Source: Tachypleus tridentatus (Eukaryota > Arthropoda > Merostomata > Xiphosura > Limulidae). From it: a DNA stretch of 64,000 nt. Position 1 is the first letter of the stretch, and every line of letters begins with the position of its first letter. The stretch lies in assembly GCF_004210375.1 (NCBI RefSeq), contig NW_027467782.1:20563276-20627275 (forward strand). Direction: 5' to 3'. The position numbers were made by a program, and so were the translations under genes. Below the pieces are notes generated by a model that made no database searches, was not told where the DNA came from, and saw nothing but the letters and a program-made list of their open reading frames with translations. Below, in pieces: positions 45,131 to 56,495 of the stretch.

Positions 45131-45969
45131 TACTAATGAATATTTATGAAGAATGTCATAAGAGTTTTCAATTTAAGTGCAATCTTATAAGCTTCATTCC
45201 CAAATAATCTTACCAAGTACCAAAATAATTTTACGTTTCACACAAATGTTTTGATGTGTTTTTCATCGAAAATATTTTGTAAAACTTATTTGGGAAAAGA
45301 AGGCCAAGTAAAGTTCATTTAATGATAACAAAATAGTTTATTTTTTTTCCTTTTTTCATTTCTGTTTACCATTCATTCTACAAAGTTGTAAACCTGGGTC
45401 ACAAATATTGTTTTGAATTTCAACATAAATCTACTTCCTAATGGTAGTACAAATAAATAAAGAACATAGTTAAAAAAAAGGCCTGATGCAACAGTGATTA
45501 ATTATAAGCGTGAGTACGTATGTTACCATGTCAAGGAAAGCACATAAAAAAAACATAAGTGTTAAGTTTAAACGGGCTAAGGGAAAACAAACTCAGGTGC
45601 TAAGAGATTTCTTTTCCTTGCTGTATGCAGTATTGTGACATTCACATTAAAGTAGGTAAACAAATATGACTGATTAGTACTTTTATAAAGTATGTTTTTG
45701 TTGTGAAATAACTTTCTAGCTTTTGAGGTAACGTTGCACGTACTTTTATATCACGTGAGATTTAATATGAAACTTGATGAAAAGTAGTGAACCGTGTGGG
45801 TCGACTTTTCAAATATTTCCTTGACATTAACTGAACTCTTTCTCAAGGTTTTGATTAAGTCTGATATAACGGTTATTATTATTGAAGGACAGTAGAATGA
45901 GAATTGTTCTGGGATATCGTTTCAAGACTTGAGCTATTAGCCTAAAGATAATTTTTGTGACCTCGTTAC

Positions 45970-46424
45970 CAAGGGCGTAGATTTTTTACACCCAATGGGG
46001 GAGGGGGGAAGATTTTTGCAACCACTTATGTGGACTGTGCAATTTCCAAATTGGTAATCTCTGATTACGTGAACCTGAAAGCTGTAAACATGCAAACACA
46101 GACTAATCTTGTTGCCACGATACATGCATGTATAGTTAAGTCTTCTAACTGAAACGAACTATCGCTTAGATCGAAAAGCTTAGAAGCACGCCTATATTAA
46201 TGATGTACATTTCGGCTACTGAAAAAAGCCTACATCTTGGCCTAATTATGCAATTCGACTGGTAAGAACACGAGAATCACAAGAACAAACACACAATTTG
46301 TAGGCCTGTGATGCAATAAAACAATTCAACAGACTAAAGTGTAGGGGGGGATTATTGTATCTACCATATTTCCAGCTAAAATGAAGTGGGTGTATCCCCC
46401 ATCCCCCCAGGATCTACGCCCCTG
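45970..46424. mobile_element. Non-autonomous hAT-type element, 455 bp, 8-bp TSD
   Basis: The left end CAAGGGCGTAGAT matches the right end GATCTACGCCCCTG as a terminal inverted repeat; further in, AATGGGGGAGGGGG pairs with CCCCCATCCCCCC. The element is flanked by a perfect 8-base direct repeat CTCGTTAC (45962-45969 and 46425-46432). An 8-bp duplication plus ends of the form CARGGGCG is the signature of hAT transposons. No transposase is encoded. The small minus-strand frame at 45937-46125 is not meaningful. Confidence 0.9.
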
Positions 46425-46789
46425 CTCGTTACATATTTATTCGAGGTAATATAAACTGTGTTGGTATAAAATGTCTGCCGCTTAATATATTACATTAGAG
46501 ACAGTTATTTTGGAATCAAGTACTATATTATAAACCGAATTTACTTTTGTATTTACGGCAGTGCTACTGGGATTGTATGACTATGTCCTTAATATTAAAC
46601 TATTGACTAAAGGCTAAGGAGGCACTTTATCACCCACCATCGAAGCTGAGGAACTGACTTTCGCTAATAGAAGCTCCTTCCACTCAAAAGTTAAAGTAGA
46701 GGAAATATTCTATGGTATCGTTCGGAATTTTTACATGGCTCTACAACAGCGCTTCCTCGCTCCCTTGGATTTATATTCAGTTTATGTTG

Positions 46790-47032
46790 GTTTGTTCTGA
46801 ATTTCGCGCCAAGCTACACAAGAGCTATTTGGATTAACCGATCTTAATTTAGCAATAATGAACTAGGGAGAAAGCAGCTTGTCAACACCTCCCGCCGCTA
46901 ACTCTTGGACTACTCTTTACGAACGAATAGTGGGGTTAACCATTATATTATAACACTCCCACGGCTGAAAGAGTGAGCGGGTTCAGTAAGAAAGATTCGG
47001 ACCCATGACCCGCACATTGCGAGTTGGGTTTT
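46790..47032 (-). repeat. SINE family 1, diverged
   Basis: Minus orientation: GAATTTCGCGCCAAGCTACA, CCCGCCGCTAACTCTTGGAC, ACTCCCACGGCTGAAAGAGT, CATTGCGAGTTGGG. More substitutions than most copies; older. Confidence 0.9.
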
Positions 47033-47289
47033 GTGACAACCACAAGATTCATATTCGTCAATGTTATTACAATGAAAGACATTTCTTCGGTAGTTTTTTA
47101 TGTCTGTTTTAGCTAATTAAACTGGCAAAAATAAATCAAATTGATAATTTTTCGGCGTATTATGTAAGGTGCTAAATTGTTATTCGTAAACTAGAATAAT
47201 TTACATAATTTTCGTCAAGGCGACAGGTTCTCCACCTAGTTTTTAATATATTAATTTAGATTTTTGTTTGTCGTAGGAAGCGTATCATG

Positions 47290-47566
47290 ATGAGCCTGGC
47301 ATGGACAAGCGCGTAAGGCGTGCGACTCGTAATCCGAGGGTCGCGGGTTCGCGCCCGCGTCGCGCTAAACATGCTTGCTCTCCCAGCCGTGGGGGCGTAT
47401 AATGTGACAATCAATCCCCCTAATCGTTGGTAAAAGAGTAGCCCAAGAGTTGGCGGTGGGTGGTGATGACTAGCTGCCTTCCCTCTAGTCTTACACTGCT
47501 AAATTAGGGACGGCGAGCACAGATAGCCCTCGAGTAGCTTTGTGCAAAATTCCAAAACAAACTTAT
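47290..47566 (+). repeat. SINE family 1, full length
   Basis: GAGCCTGGCATGGACAAGCG, GGGTTCGCGCCCGCGTCG, CCAGCCGTGGGGGCGTATAA, CCCAAGAGTTGGCGGTGGGT, TTTGTGCAAAATTCCAAAAC. Young, few changes. Confidence 0.96.
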
Positions 47567-47654
47567 CACGATGAAACAAAAAAGAAAATTTAATGAAAGG
47601 TAAAATCTGGTTGCTTCCTATATTATATAGAAATTTCTTTGCTTGTATATATAC

Positions 47655-47770
47655 ATAAAGCTGCACAATGGGCCATCCGTGGTCAGCCCACCACAGGTAT
47701 CGAAAGTCTATTTCTAGTGTTTTTAGTCTGTAGACACCTCTCCCTCGAGATGGGGCGTGTGTAGAACTAA
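47655..47770 (-). repeat. SINE family 2, diverged
   Basis: AAAGCTGCACAATGGGCCAT, CCGTGGTCAGCCCACCACAG, GTATCGAAAGTCTATTTCTA, then ACACCTCTCCCTCGAGATGG. Shares its structure with the copies at 31905 and 53118. Confidence 0.7.
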
Positions 47771-49205
47771 ACACACAATACAACTTCCGGAATCAGTGAA
47801 TTATTGAGTTAATAAATGTTTTAGTACAATGCAAGTCAGTGAGAATTACTGCGTTTGTTCGTTAGAAAGGTTAATTAGCCAAAGTATTTGTTATCGATGA
47901 ATTAGCAATGAATTTCTGCAAATAAGCATAGATTACTTTCACCCAAATATTAAAAACGTAAGAATAAATTCATTATTGTAACTTCGCATTATCTTCATCA
48001 AATGCTAATTGAAAGTAGTTTGGTTTCTCTTCTGAGACACCATTAGATAACTGTTATTAAAACAACAAAAAAGTCTTACATTATACACAATGCCAAGTAG
48101 GATACATGTGAGCTGATCACCTCCAGTGTCAATATCAATTCGCTACGAAAAACACGTTTTTCATGTGCCACTAGGTGTATGTATATATGTGTGTGTGTGT
48201 GTGTGTGTGTGATTACATCCTATATGTTATATGGCTAGAGACAGACAAAACAGTTTGACTTTAGCTAACCATCTGAAAGCAAAAAAAAGCCTGGTTTATA
48301 TACAACATACATCAACAAATTCAGGACTGAACTACAAGCAAAGATTAATAACCAAAGGAGAATTTATAAATAATTGAATTTCAGTTATATATCAGTGCCT
48401 TTTGACGAAATCCCAGAAACTATATTTTTATAGATAATATTCCAAGATAATTTTTACACATTGACTCTCACTCGACCCACCGATTAGTCGTGCTCTGCTT
48501 TCTTTTTAAAAAACCACTTATTGGCTTGGACACAACGGCTACACATACACTCTTCCTAAAAAAGCAATTGTAAAATGACTAATGGGACCCTGGAAAGTAT
48601 CGGTAAAATAGGCTTGGAAGCCAACGTGTTAACATGCTTAAAGTGAAGTTCGATATATTCTTCTGTTATTTACACGTCTCCCAGGAGACAAGGGGTGTCT
48701 TTATAATTTGTTGTATCGTAAAAGTCACTTCAATCCAGTAACTCCTACAGAGGGTGGTTTTGGACGTATCTTTTTGATGGAATTTCGAAACAAGTTTTCA
48801 CTTGCTAATTGATAAAATTCGAAGTGAAATATAACGTTCTCAAGTTTCCATACTAGTTAGTACTAAGATCAAACCGTTCAGAGTAAATTCAGTACATATC
48901 GATAAAGCCACATTCTAAGAATCATTAATTAAACAACTGACAACTTTTTATTTTTCCGCTATCACCTTTTAATGCTTATCTTTCAGTTTAGGTAGAACGA
49001 TTTCACCTGTGATTCGGCAGAGAAGGTCGAAGCATGAAGATATCCAAGAAAAGAATGAGCAAACTGGAACAATTTGAAAGAAGCTACAGACATAATTTTG
49101 TGCTCGACCTGTTGCAAAGTGTCTATCAAGGTGGGCCTAAACCATTCCTGTGATTTGGAGACTTCCACGCTTATTGTGCTTGGTCATTAAGTCCATGATG
49201 CTTGA
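47771..49205. other. AT-rich stretch with a GT microsatellite
   Basis: A (TG) run of about 11 units lies at 48189-48211. No exons or further repeats recognised. The frame at 48983-49168 (minus) has no motif. Confidence 0.45.
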
Positions 49206-49478
49206 TTGTTTTTTGGAATTTCGCGCAAAGCTACTCGAGGGCTATTTACATTGGACGTCCCTAATTTAGCAGTGTAAGAGTAGAGGAAATGGAGCTAGTT
49301 ACTTAACACCACCCACCGCCAACTCTTGGGCTGCTCTTTTACCAACGAATAGAGGGATTCATCATCACATTATAACGCCCCCACGGCTGAAAGGGCATGT
49401 TTGGTGTCACGGATATTGAACCCACCATCCTCAGATTATGAGTCGAGCACCCTAAAAATCTGGCCATGCCGGGCTGCT
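49206..49478 (-). repeat. SINE family 1, full length
   Basis: Minus orientation from TTTTTTGGAATTTCGCGCAA through CCACCGCCAACTCTTGGGCT to CTGGCCATGCCGGGCTG. A few bases of the GGGCGAGCATG part are deleted (GGGCATGTTTGG). Confidence 0.96.
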
Positions 49479-49935
49479 ATTGATGCACCTACAGATTTCA
49501 ATCAACTTATGAAATCACTTTTCGCACCCCCAACATCAAAAGAGTGCGGGAAATGCCTTATTTTAAGCCAATAAAAATTTCAGTTAAAATTAAGAAAAGT
49601 CGGATTGGATAATTTTTCAACAAAAATGTTCCCCATTGGTTCATGAAGAGCCTGTTAAAATATTTGACTGTATTTCGCTAAATTACTCTCCGCTTTATTA
49701 ATGAAAGAAGTTGATAGTTACCATCGAAAATGTCAAAATAGCATTACGTCCTTTCATAGTATTTTCCGTCACTCCTAATAGTATTTTTGTTAATTTATTA
49801 ATTTTTCCCTGTAAAACAAATTAAATTACGCTACCTAAATTAAAATTATAGTATGATTTTATTTAGTTCTGGGCGTAAAAGACACACAATCATCATATAG
49901 CGAACTACTTAGAAAAAACAACAACATCATTACAT

Positions 49936-51041
49936 TCAACTCTTATTCAGAGAGGCAGTATTTTTGCTATTAAAATAATAATACAGAAACCGTCTTACAT
50001 TCTTATACAAACTTGACGTAACTATTTGGAGTGAGTCTAGTTTTTTTTTATCCACCTTGTGTTGAACATATTTTAACTCTGGGATCGGTGTTATCAAACC
50101 TTTCCAATCGCAATACGACAAGACGTTTCTTGCTGCGAGTTTAGCCATATTTTGTCTAACTGTTACTTCTGCAGTTCCTATGTGGGGTAGAAGGACCAAG
50201 TTTGGTAGAGTGGTGAGTCTGTGATCTTTTGGTATCGGTTCAGGAACCATGACATCCAAACCAGCAGCACGGATCTTTCCATGTTTTAAGGCATCGTATA
50301 AATCATCATGTTGGACGACTTTTCCTCTGCTCGTGTTGATAAATATAGCAGTAGATTTCATCAGGTTAAACTGCTTAGCAGTAAACAGTTCTGTTGTTTT
50401 GTCTGTCAGATTGCACGTACAAAGAACGAAGTCCGACTCCCTCAGAAGATCTTCAAATTCTACATAGCGGGCTCCCATACTTTCTACAGCATCAACAGGT
50501 TTGTGTATATCATGGTATACAACTTTATTGACCTTAAATGATAAAATTCTTTCGGCAACAGCCTAACCGATTTTTCCCATGCCCACAGTGGCATTTTAAG
50601 TCCTACACCACACATCCATTAAGGGTCCCACATATATACCCACTCTCCATTTTTTATAGCGTTTGAAGCTTCAAACAGTCGTCTCCCAGTTATCAGCATA
50701 AGAGCAACTGTTAATTCGGCAACGCTATCAGTTGGTATCCCTGGTGTATTACTTACTAGGATGTCGCGTTTCCTGCATTCATTAATATCAATATGGTCGT
50801 ACCCGACAGAATTGGTCGCGATTACTTTCAGTTGCTGTCCAGCTGCATCAAGTACTTCACTGTCGATTATATCTGTTGTTGAACAGTAAATAATATCCTT
50901 TCCCTGAATACCCTCAATAAGCGCCTCACGTGGTATTGTTTTGGGTTCTTTATAAAATTCAACATCACATACCTTCCTCAACATGTCGTTCACTTCCTGC
51001 GATATGTCAGGCCTAGTAACAAAAACTTTGTATTTTGTCAT
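49936..51041 (-). pseudogene. Intronless broken copy of glyoxylate/hydroxypyruvate reductase
   Basis: Minus strand, ATG at 51041. It reads MTKYKVFVTRPDISQEVNDM, then VIATNSVGYDHIDINECRKR, TPGIPTDSVAELTVALMLI, and after the breaks RESDFVLCTCNLTDKT, AIFINTSRGKVVQHDDLYDA, AAGLDVMVPEPIPKDH and NLVLLPHIGTAEVTVRQNMA. This is the D-isomer 2-hydroxyacid dehydrogenase family; with the substrate-domain motifs GRHPR fits best. That enzyme reduces glyoxylate and hydroxypyruvate with NADPH and is normally about 330 residues. The whole length lies in one block with no intron, so a retrocopy is likely. Breaks lie in the nucleotide-binding region: TAA after YMWDP (50616-50618), a frame change near 50594 after WMCGVGLK, a shortened glycine loop (NATVGMGKIG) and TAG where QAVAER should start. 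About 40 atypical residues follow the normal C-terminus. No poly-A tail or target duplication was found. Confidence 0.85.
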
Positions 51042-51407
51042 GGTGACTACGTTTTATCGTTAGCAGTGCTACACTATCCGTGTAATGCTCAGTGAAACTC
51101 AGTCACTCGCATAGCTCAAGATTCATTATATAACCGATATTGGCGGTAAGCGCCATCCCTGGATAAACACGTGCAAAAGGTTTGTTTGTGATTATTTGAG
51201 TTAACCCAAAAGTGTTGAATTTATAGAGCCATAATTTTCCTTTTGTTGATAATAGTAACATAAAACTTAAGAATATGTTATTTAGCCAATAGGTCGCTGC
51301 ATTTTTATTTTTCTTCATATCAGTGTTTCACATTCTAATGGTAACTGTTGAAGAATTGAAATATATATTTTCTTATTGAAAACATACTTTAATATCAAGC
51401 CACACAT

Positions 51408-52589
51408 TATCAAGTAATGTCCGATTTTAGGTTCAGAAAAAAGAGAAAGGATTTCAAACACTTTTAATGTCACTTAATCAATAATGTATGTTTCTTTATT
51501 ATTAATTACTTCCTGCCAACGATTCACAAGCTTCTGAATGCCACTTCTATAAAATTATTAGGGTTAGGAGGAAAAGAATGCAGAGAAGGTAGTTTTGACA
51601 ATTTCATGTGTTCCAAGCTCTTTTCCATCAAGATAGTTCTGCAAACTTCGGAATAGATGATAATCAGATGGGAAAAGGTCTGGAGAATAAGGAAGTTGTG
51701 GAAGTTTCTCCAGTCTAGCTCTTTAATCTATGCAGATGTGGGGTATGGGGCCGTGCATTATCCTGGTGTTACACAACATCTTTACAACTGATCAAAGCAG
51801 GCCTCTTTTCTTTCAGTGCAAACTTTGAGCGCTCTAACTGTTGACAATAGTAGTCTGATGTAATCGTTACATTAATAGCAGCAATTCAAAGTGGATAACA
51901 CCAACAATATCCAACCGAAAGATTAACAAGACTTTCCTAGGGTGGTGGTCCATTTTGGGCTGTGCTTTAGCCAGTTCACCTGCACGTAGCCATTGTCTGC
52001 GGCACTTAACAATTTTTATAAAATATCAATTTTCTATCTCCAGTCATTAACCTGTCCAAAAAAGGTGAGTTTACATTTACGAGAGTGCAAAGAAGTGCAA
52101 ATGTCCACTCTTGCTCTAAGGTTGGCTTCTGTCAAATCATGGGTGCCCCATTTGCCAAGTTTTGAAACGTTTTCAAGCTGCTGTAGATGACGGTGAACTG
52201 TTGAATGGTTTGAAATTAGCTTTTGTGCTAGTTCTTCAACAGTTACAGCACAGTCTTCATCAAGTGCAGCCAGCAACAAGTCATCGTTAAACTATATAGG
52301 ATGACCTGATCGTGGCGCATCACATAAACTGCAGTCACCTGATCTGAACTTCTGAAACACCTTCGACATTTTCTTTCATTGAGAGATTTCGCATCATAAA
52401 CACCTTGAATGTTTCGTGTAGTTTCTGCTGCACGGTTGTCTTTCTTAAATTCATAAAGCATCATATGTCTGATGTGCTTCTCATACTCTATACTACATAT
52501 TTCAGTCATTAAAGTCTTTTGCAAAGACAAAAATGACAATACACTTTCTGTATTATATTTTTGAAAATTACTTATGGGATGACCTGATA
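51408..52589 (-). mobile_element. Mariner-type transposon, broken
   Basis: The right end (read on the minus strand) TATCAGGTCATCCCATAAGT is a mariner-like terminal repeat preceded by TA. The left end reads TATCAAGTAATGTCC, the same repeat with an internal gap. The transposase runs on the minus strand. EKHIRHMMLYEFKKDNRAAE and NERKCRRCFRSSDQ give the N-terminal helix-turn-helix. ISNHSTVHRHLQQLENVSKL with WGTHDLTEANLRARVDICTS gives the second one (52034-52539). The later part includes HQDNARPHT (the second catalytic aspartate, about 51745-51770) and a LFPSDYHLF-like end. There are many frame breaks, and the part with the first catalytic aspartate is hard to follow. Closest in memory to the SETMAR/cecropia type. 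Confidence 0.9.
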
Positions 52590-52610
52590 GTTTTTCCTTC
52601 TTTTTTTTTT

Positions 52611-52870
52611 TTTAATTTCGCGCAAAGCTACACGAGGGCTATCTGCGCTAGCCGTCCCTAATTTAGCAGTGCAAGACTAAAGGGAAGGCAGCTAGTCATC
52701 ACCACCCACCGCCAACTCTTGGGCTACTCTTTTACCAACGAATAGTGAGATTGACCGTCACATTTTTCGCCCCCGATGCTGAAAGGGCGAGCATATTTGG
52801 TGTGACGGAGATTCGAACCCACGATCCTCAGATTATGGGTCGAGCGTCTTAACCACCGAGCCAGGCCACG
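52611..52870 (-). repeat. SINE family 1, full length, next to mariner
   Basis: Minus orientation, starting at a T run: TTTAATTTCGCGCAAAGCTA, GCTAGCCGTCCCTAATTTAG, CCACCGCCAACTCTTGGGCT, GATTCGAACCCACGATCC, TTAACCACCGAGCCAGGCC. It begins about 20 bases from the right end of the mariner. Confidence 0.96.
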
Positions 52871-53117
52871 TCTGTGAAATTAAAAACCGAATTTTGTTAA
52901 CCGTTGTGCGTACAGCAAAAATAGTCTATTGCAAACTTTCTACTTACCTACAAACAAACGCATCCAAAACATATAAATTATGGTGAATTAGAACAAAGCG
53001 TACGGTGAAATTTTCTCGTCTTCTCCAAAATGTGTAAATTGTATTAGGGTTTACATATAAAATATCTGTTTATCTACATTTTGTACTGATAAAGACCAAG
53101 ATAAAATCTATTTGTAT

Positions 53118-53208
53118 GTTTCTTTTTTAAGCACAAAGCTGCATAATGGGCTGTCTGTGCCGTGCCCACCACCGGTTTTTAGCGGTGTGAGCTCCAAGAC
53201 TTACCGCT
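53118..53208 (-). repeat. SINE family 2
   Basis: AAGCACAAAGCTGCATAATG, GGCTGTCTGTGCCGTGCCCA, CCACCGGTTTTTAGCGGTGT, GAGCTCCAAGACTTACCGCT. The A-box side (reverse complement of AGCGGTAAGTCTTGG) is well kept. Confidence 0.8.
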
Positions 53209-53535
53209 GGTCAAAAGAAAGTATGTTCTCTTTCTAACAAAAGTAAACAGAATATGGTGCTTCTTAATAGTTTCTTTTATTCGATATTAGAACGGTAAAA
53301 ATGTTTGATCAAGGTTTATATTTCAAAGATTACAATAGGTATGAGTGATATTTTAGTTACACAGTCCACCTTGAGGAATCAAATTCCGGATTTTACCTTT
53401 AAAGGTTCGTATGCTTACTGCTGTGACTTACAACTTACTTTTATAAAGTTAATTACACTTCATACATCTGAGTTTACGATAGTGAAATACCATTAGCATT
53501 AATTTGTTGCAAAATGTTTTTAATTTCCTTTATAC
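53209..53535. other. Short AT-rich spacer
   Basis: A 63-codon frame (53305-53496, plus) has no motif. Nothing else seen. Confidence 0.4.
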
Positions 53536-53774
53536 ATGACTCATAATCTGAGGGTCGCGGATTCGAATCACCGTTGCACAAAACATGCTCGCCCTTTCAT
53601 CCTTGGGGCATTATAATGTGACGGTCAATCCCATATTCGTTGGTAAAAGAGTAGCCCAAGAGTTGGCAGTGGGTGGTGATGACTGGCTGCCTTCCCTGTA
53701 GTCTTACACTGTTAAATTAGGGACGGCTAGCACAGATAGCCTCGTGTAGCTTTGCGCGATATTCAAAAGAAAAC
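53536..53774 (+). repeat. SINE family 1, head-truncated
   Basis: Begins inside the tRNA-like head at ATGACTCATAATCTGAGGGT, then GGATTCGAATCACCG, CATCCTTGGGGCATTATAAT, CCCAAGAGTTGGCAGTGGGT, TTTGCGCGATATTCAAAAG. The first 30 bases are missing. Confidence 0.95.
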
Positions 53775-54349
53775 TTTTACACATACTGCTCGGATAATTA
53801 AACTAACGCTTTGTCTCTTTCGCCAATAATTGAGATTCCAAAACAATAATATTTTTGCCAAATTAATGTTGTTTGTAAGAGAAAAGTAAATGATTGTGTT
53901 ATTTACGTTCATTCAAAATAAAAGTTTATTTAGTAATTCCTTATAAAGAAGAGTGTGAAATAACTTAATGTCTAGGTCCACACACTTAGTTATGTAAACT
54001 TTTAATATCACTAGATTTTATTTTTTCTGTAATTGGTGTTCATTGGTATGTCCTCATACCAGTTTCATAGGAATAACTCTCCAAGAATATTAGAACTGTA
54101 TAATTTGTTACAGTCACTAAAGAGGTTGTATGTAAGATCCTGAGCTTGGAACCTTGTTGGTTAACTCTCTTGCTGTCAACGTATTATTATTATCTCATGC
54201 TGGTTGTCACATTGTTTTTGCGTGTTAGTACTGTAAATAGGAGTGCGTTACATAAAAAAAAATTATATCTTCATTACAAATGAGCATATAAACATCACAT
54301 TTTCCTAGTTTGTTTGGAACATACATAGTTGGGTAATCAATCTTGTTCA

Positions 54350-54718
54350 AACATTTCCATTTCTTCCAGTGTTTCCCACTGAGATCCTGTTCTGAAATGG
54401 TCGATGGTTAGGGTTCAGGCAGAGATTGGGACTGTACTTGGGGTGGAATTCCTGAACTGTTTCCTCGGGCCCTTCCCTGTGATTTCACCGACCTTCCCCC
54501 TTGTAGTGGAACAACGCCCCCCTCGTGGTTTTAACTGTCTCTACTATCTTGGTTACTTTCAATTTGCTTTGTATGCTTAATTTACTTTCTTCACCATTGT
54601 TTTCCGAGTATTCTTCTGAGCTTTCGTACTCAAAGCAGTCACTCCTTGAGTCTGAATCTTGCTGAGTTATTTACAAAACTTGAGCTGCAGTGAATGATGA
54701 ACACCTACACGAAGCCAT
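54350..54718 (-). pseudogene. Possible piggyBac-like transposase N-terminus
   Basis: Minus strand from ATG at 54718: MASCRCSSFTAAQVL, a stop, then ITQQDSDSRSDCFEYESSEE and YSENNGEESKL. Further stops and a WETLEEMEMFEQD piece follow. A short AAQVL-like helix followed by an acidic Ser/Asp/Glu-rich tract resembles piggyBac transposase N-termini. No catalytic domain, terminal repeat or TTAA duplication is visible. An unrelated acidic host peptide is possible. Confidence 0.3.
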
Positions 54719-56329
54719 CTTGGAAACTTTGTTGACAACATTCTTCCCTTTTTCTGCATCCCGGAAACAATACTAATCACGTGATCAGATTCATGAATAA
54801 GTAAATATTCCAAGATAAACATCTAAGGCTTATTAAGTGGAAGCTATGCATTTGCCCTAAAGTGCTCCTACCTGATGAATAAAAAAGACAATATAAAAAT
54901 TTGACGAGTGTCGCAAATGTCACAAAGTCGTAGGATCGACTGCAGTCGGACTTTGCAGTGAAAGAGATAATGACTGAAGTTGGTTTTTCTGATTTTCTAT
55001 TGTTATATGTTTGAATAAACATAATACATGACAGTCTCTCAAACATATACATTAATCGATAATCCACAGGTAACACACCGTTTAACAAACAGAAATTTAC
55101 ATAAACAGCCAACCAACATAATACGGTAGCCACTGTTAATCTCGCTCAGAGATGTCACAACAAATACCTTACTGAAATCAAAGTTGTCAACTGTTAATGT
55201 AGTGGCTTCATATCAAATACCCTAATGAAATCAAAGTTGTTAACTGTTCATTTAGCGGTGTCATAACAAATACCCTAAAGAAGCCATAGTTACAACGGTA
55301 ACACGTACAATGATGAAGAAAGATACTTAAGTTATGCAAATATTGTATGAAAGCAGAATACTTCAGTTATACTATGCAAGATAATCAATTATGCAACTTA
55401 AACAAATACTAAAGCATTTTATGCTGAACAGTGTTTCAAAATTTCAGTGAGCATTGGACTTTTGATACTTGTTAGCACAATGTTATTAGCAACCCCATTA
55501 TGTCTTACAGATACAATTTTCTTGGCTGTGGAAATTCATTACAATTACACCTCCATGTCAAACCTGTGTTATAGTTATTAGTAACAAGTATTCTGGTTCA
55601 TTCATGAAGTAAGCAACAATGAAGTATAACATTAAACCAATCTTTAAGTACAGTTTTACCAAAACATTCTCTAATTGAAATTGATACTCAAGACTCTACA
55701 ATTTGATCTTTAGCTATATTTAACTGTTGTGAAATGTATCTATTGTGTGATTGAAAAAAAAAAAACTGAGTCAGGCTAGTACAGATACTTATGTACATTT
55801 CTGTATTTTTGAACTTTACACCATCACTGACATCATTGTTAGATATGACTGGACATGCACAGGACATCAGCAGCTGAACTTATCAGAAGAAAACAAATAC
55901 GACTACACATTGTAGAAAATGTAGGTGGGGAAGTGGTAATTGTTTATGTTTACAAAATGTCTTTATGGAATTTGTATAAAGTAGCAGCTTATAAGTCACT
56001 TACTTTAAGTGTAAACCAAACCTTTACTCAAAGATAAACAATCATTAACAGTATTTTGTATTTATGGCAAAAGCTACTGAAACTATCTGCCACAATCTTT
56101 AATTTTGAGCTACTTATCAGAGAGAAGATAGCAAACCACTACTTCTCCCACCTCCTGTGCTTAGGGATTGACTGCTTCTTTTGTAACACACCCACTGCTT
56201 AAAGAACAGGAGACACCTTGTGGTATTGTAATGGATTTCATTTGATTGAAACTCAGGAAGAAAGATTACTAGTAACTTGTAGTATAAGTTATTACATACT
56301 CATGCAGAAAGTAAACTAAATATACATCC
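54719..56329. other. AT-rich stretch with a small duplication
   Basis: A degenerate ~62-bp tandem repeat (ACAAATACCCTAATGAAATC, AAAGTTGTTAACTGTTCAT) occupies about 55150-55295 in 2.5 copies. The rest has no recognised feature. If the exon ending at 56330 is real, bases just left of it are its 3' untranslated region. Confidence 0.45.
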
Positions 56330-56495
56330 TTATGCATACATGAAGTCAGACAGATGCTTCAGATATTTTGTCACTTCTGGATTATGGTAACTAATTAAAC
56401 ACCCTTGAAAGAGGTACAGATAGTCCTGAAGTACATTCCTATCTTGGTGTCTTCTTGTGTCTGTTAACCAGTTTGAAAGATTATTAACAGATTCA
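56330..56495 (-). CDS. Terminal exon F of the unidentified gene
   Basis: Open frame of about 54 codons to TAA: ESVNNLSNWLTDTRRHQDRN, VLQDYLYLFQGCLISYHNPE, VTKYLKHLSDFMYA. Strongly protein-like. The acceptor is uncertain (AAATAAATAAAG at 56496-56497 is poor). Upstream, the same frame keeps protein-like stretches (RRELKFHGENK) between in-frame stops as far as a good acceptor near 56590. Either a short intron or several stop mutations lie there. Confidence 0.5.

Noticed and set aside
45937-46125. 62-residue minus-strand frame
   Set aside because: It lies across the end of the non-autonomous hAT element; no motif.
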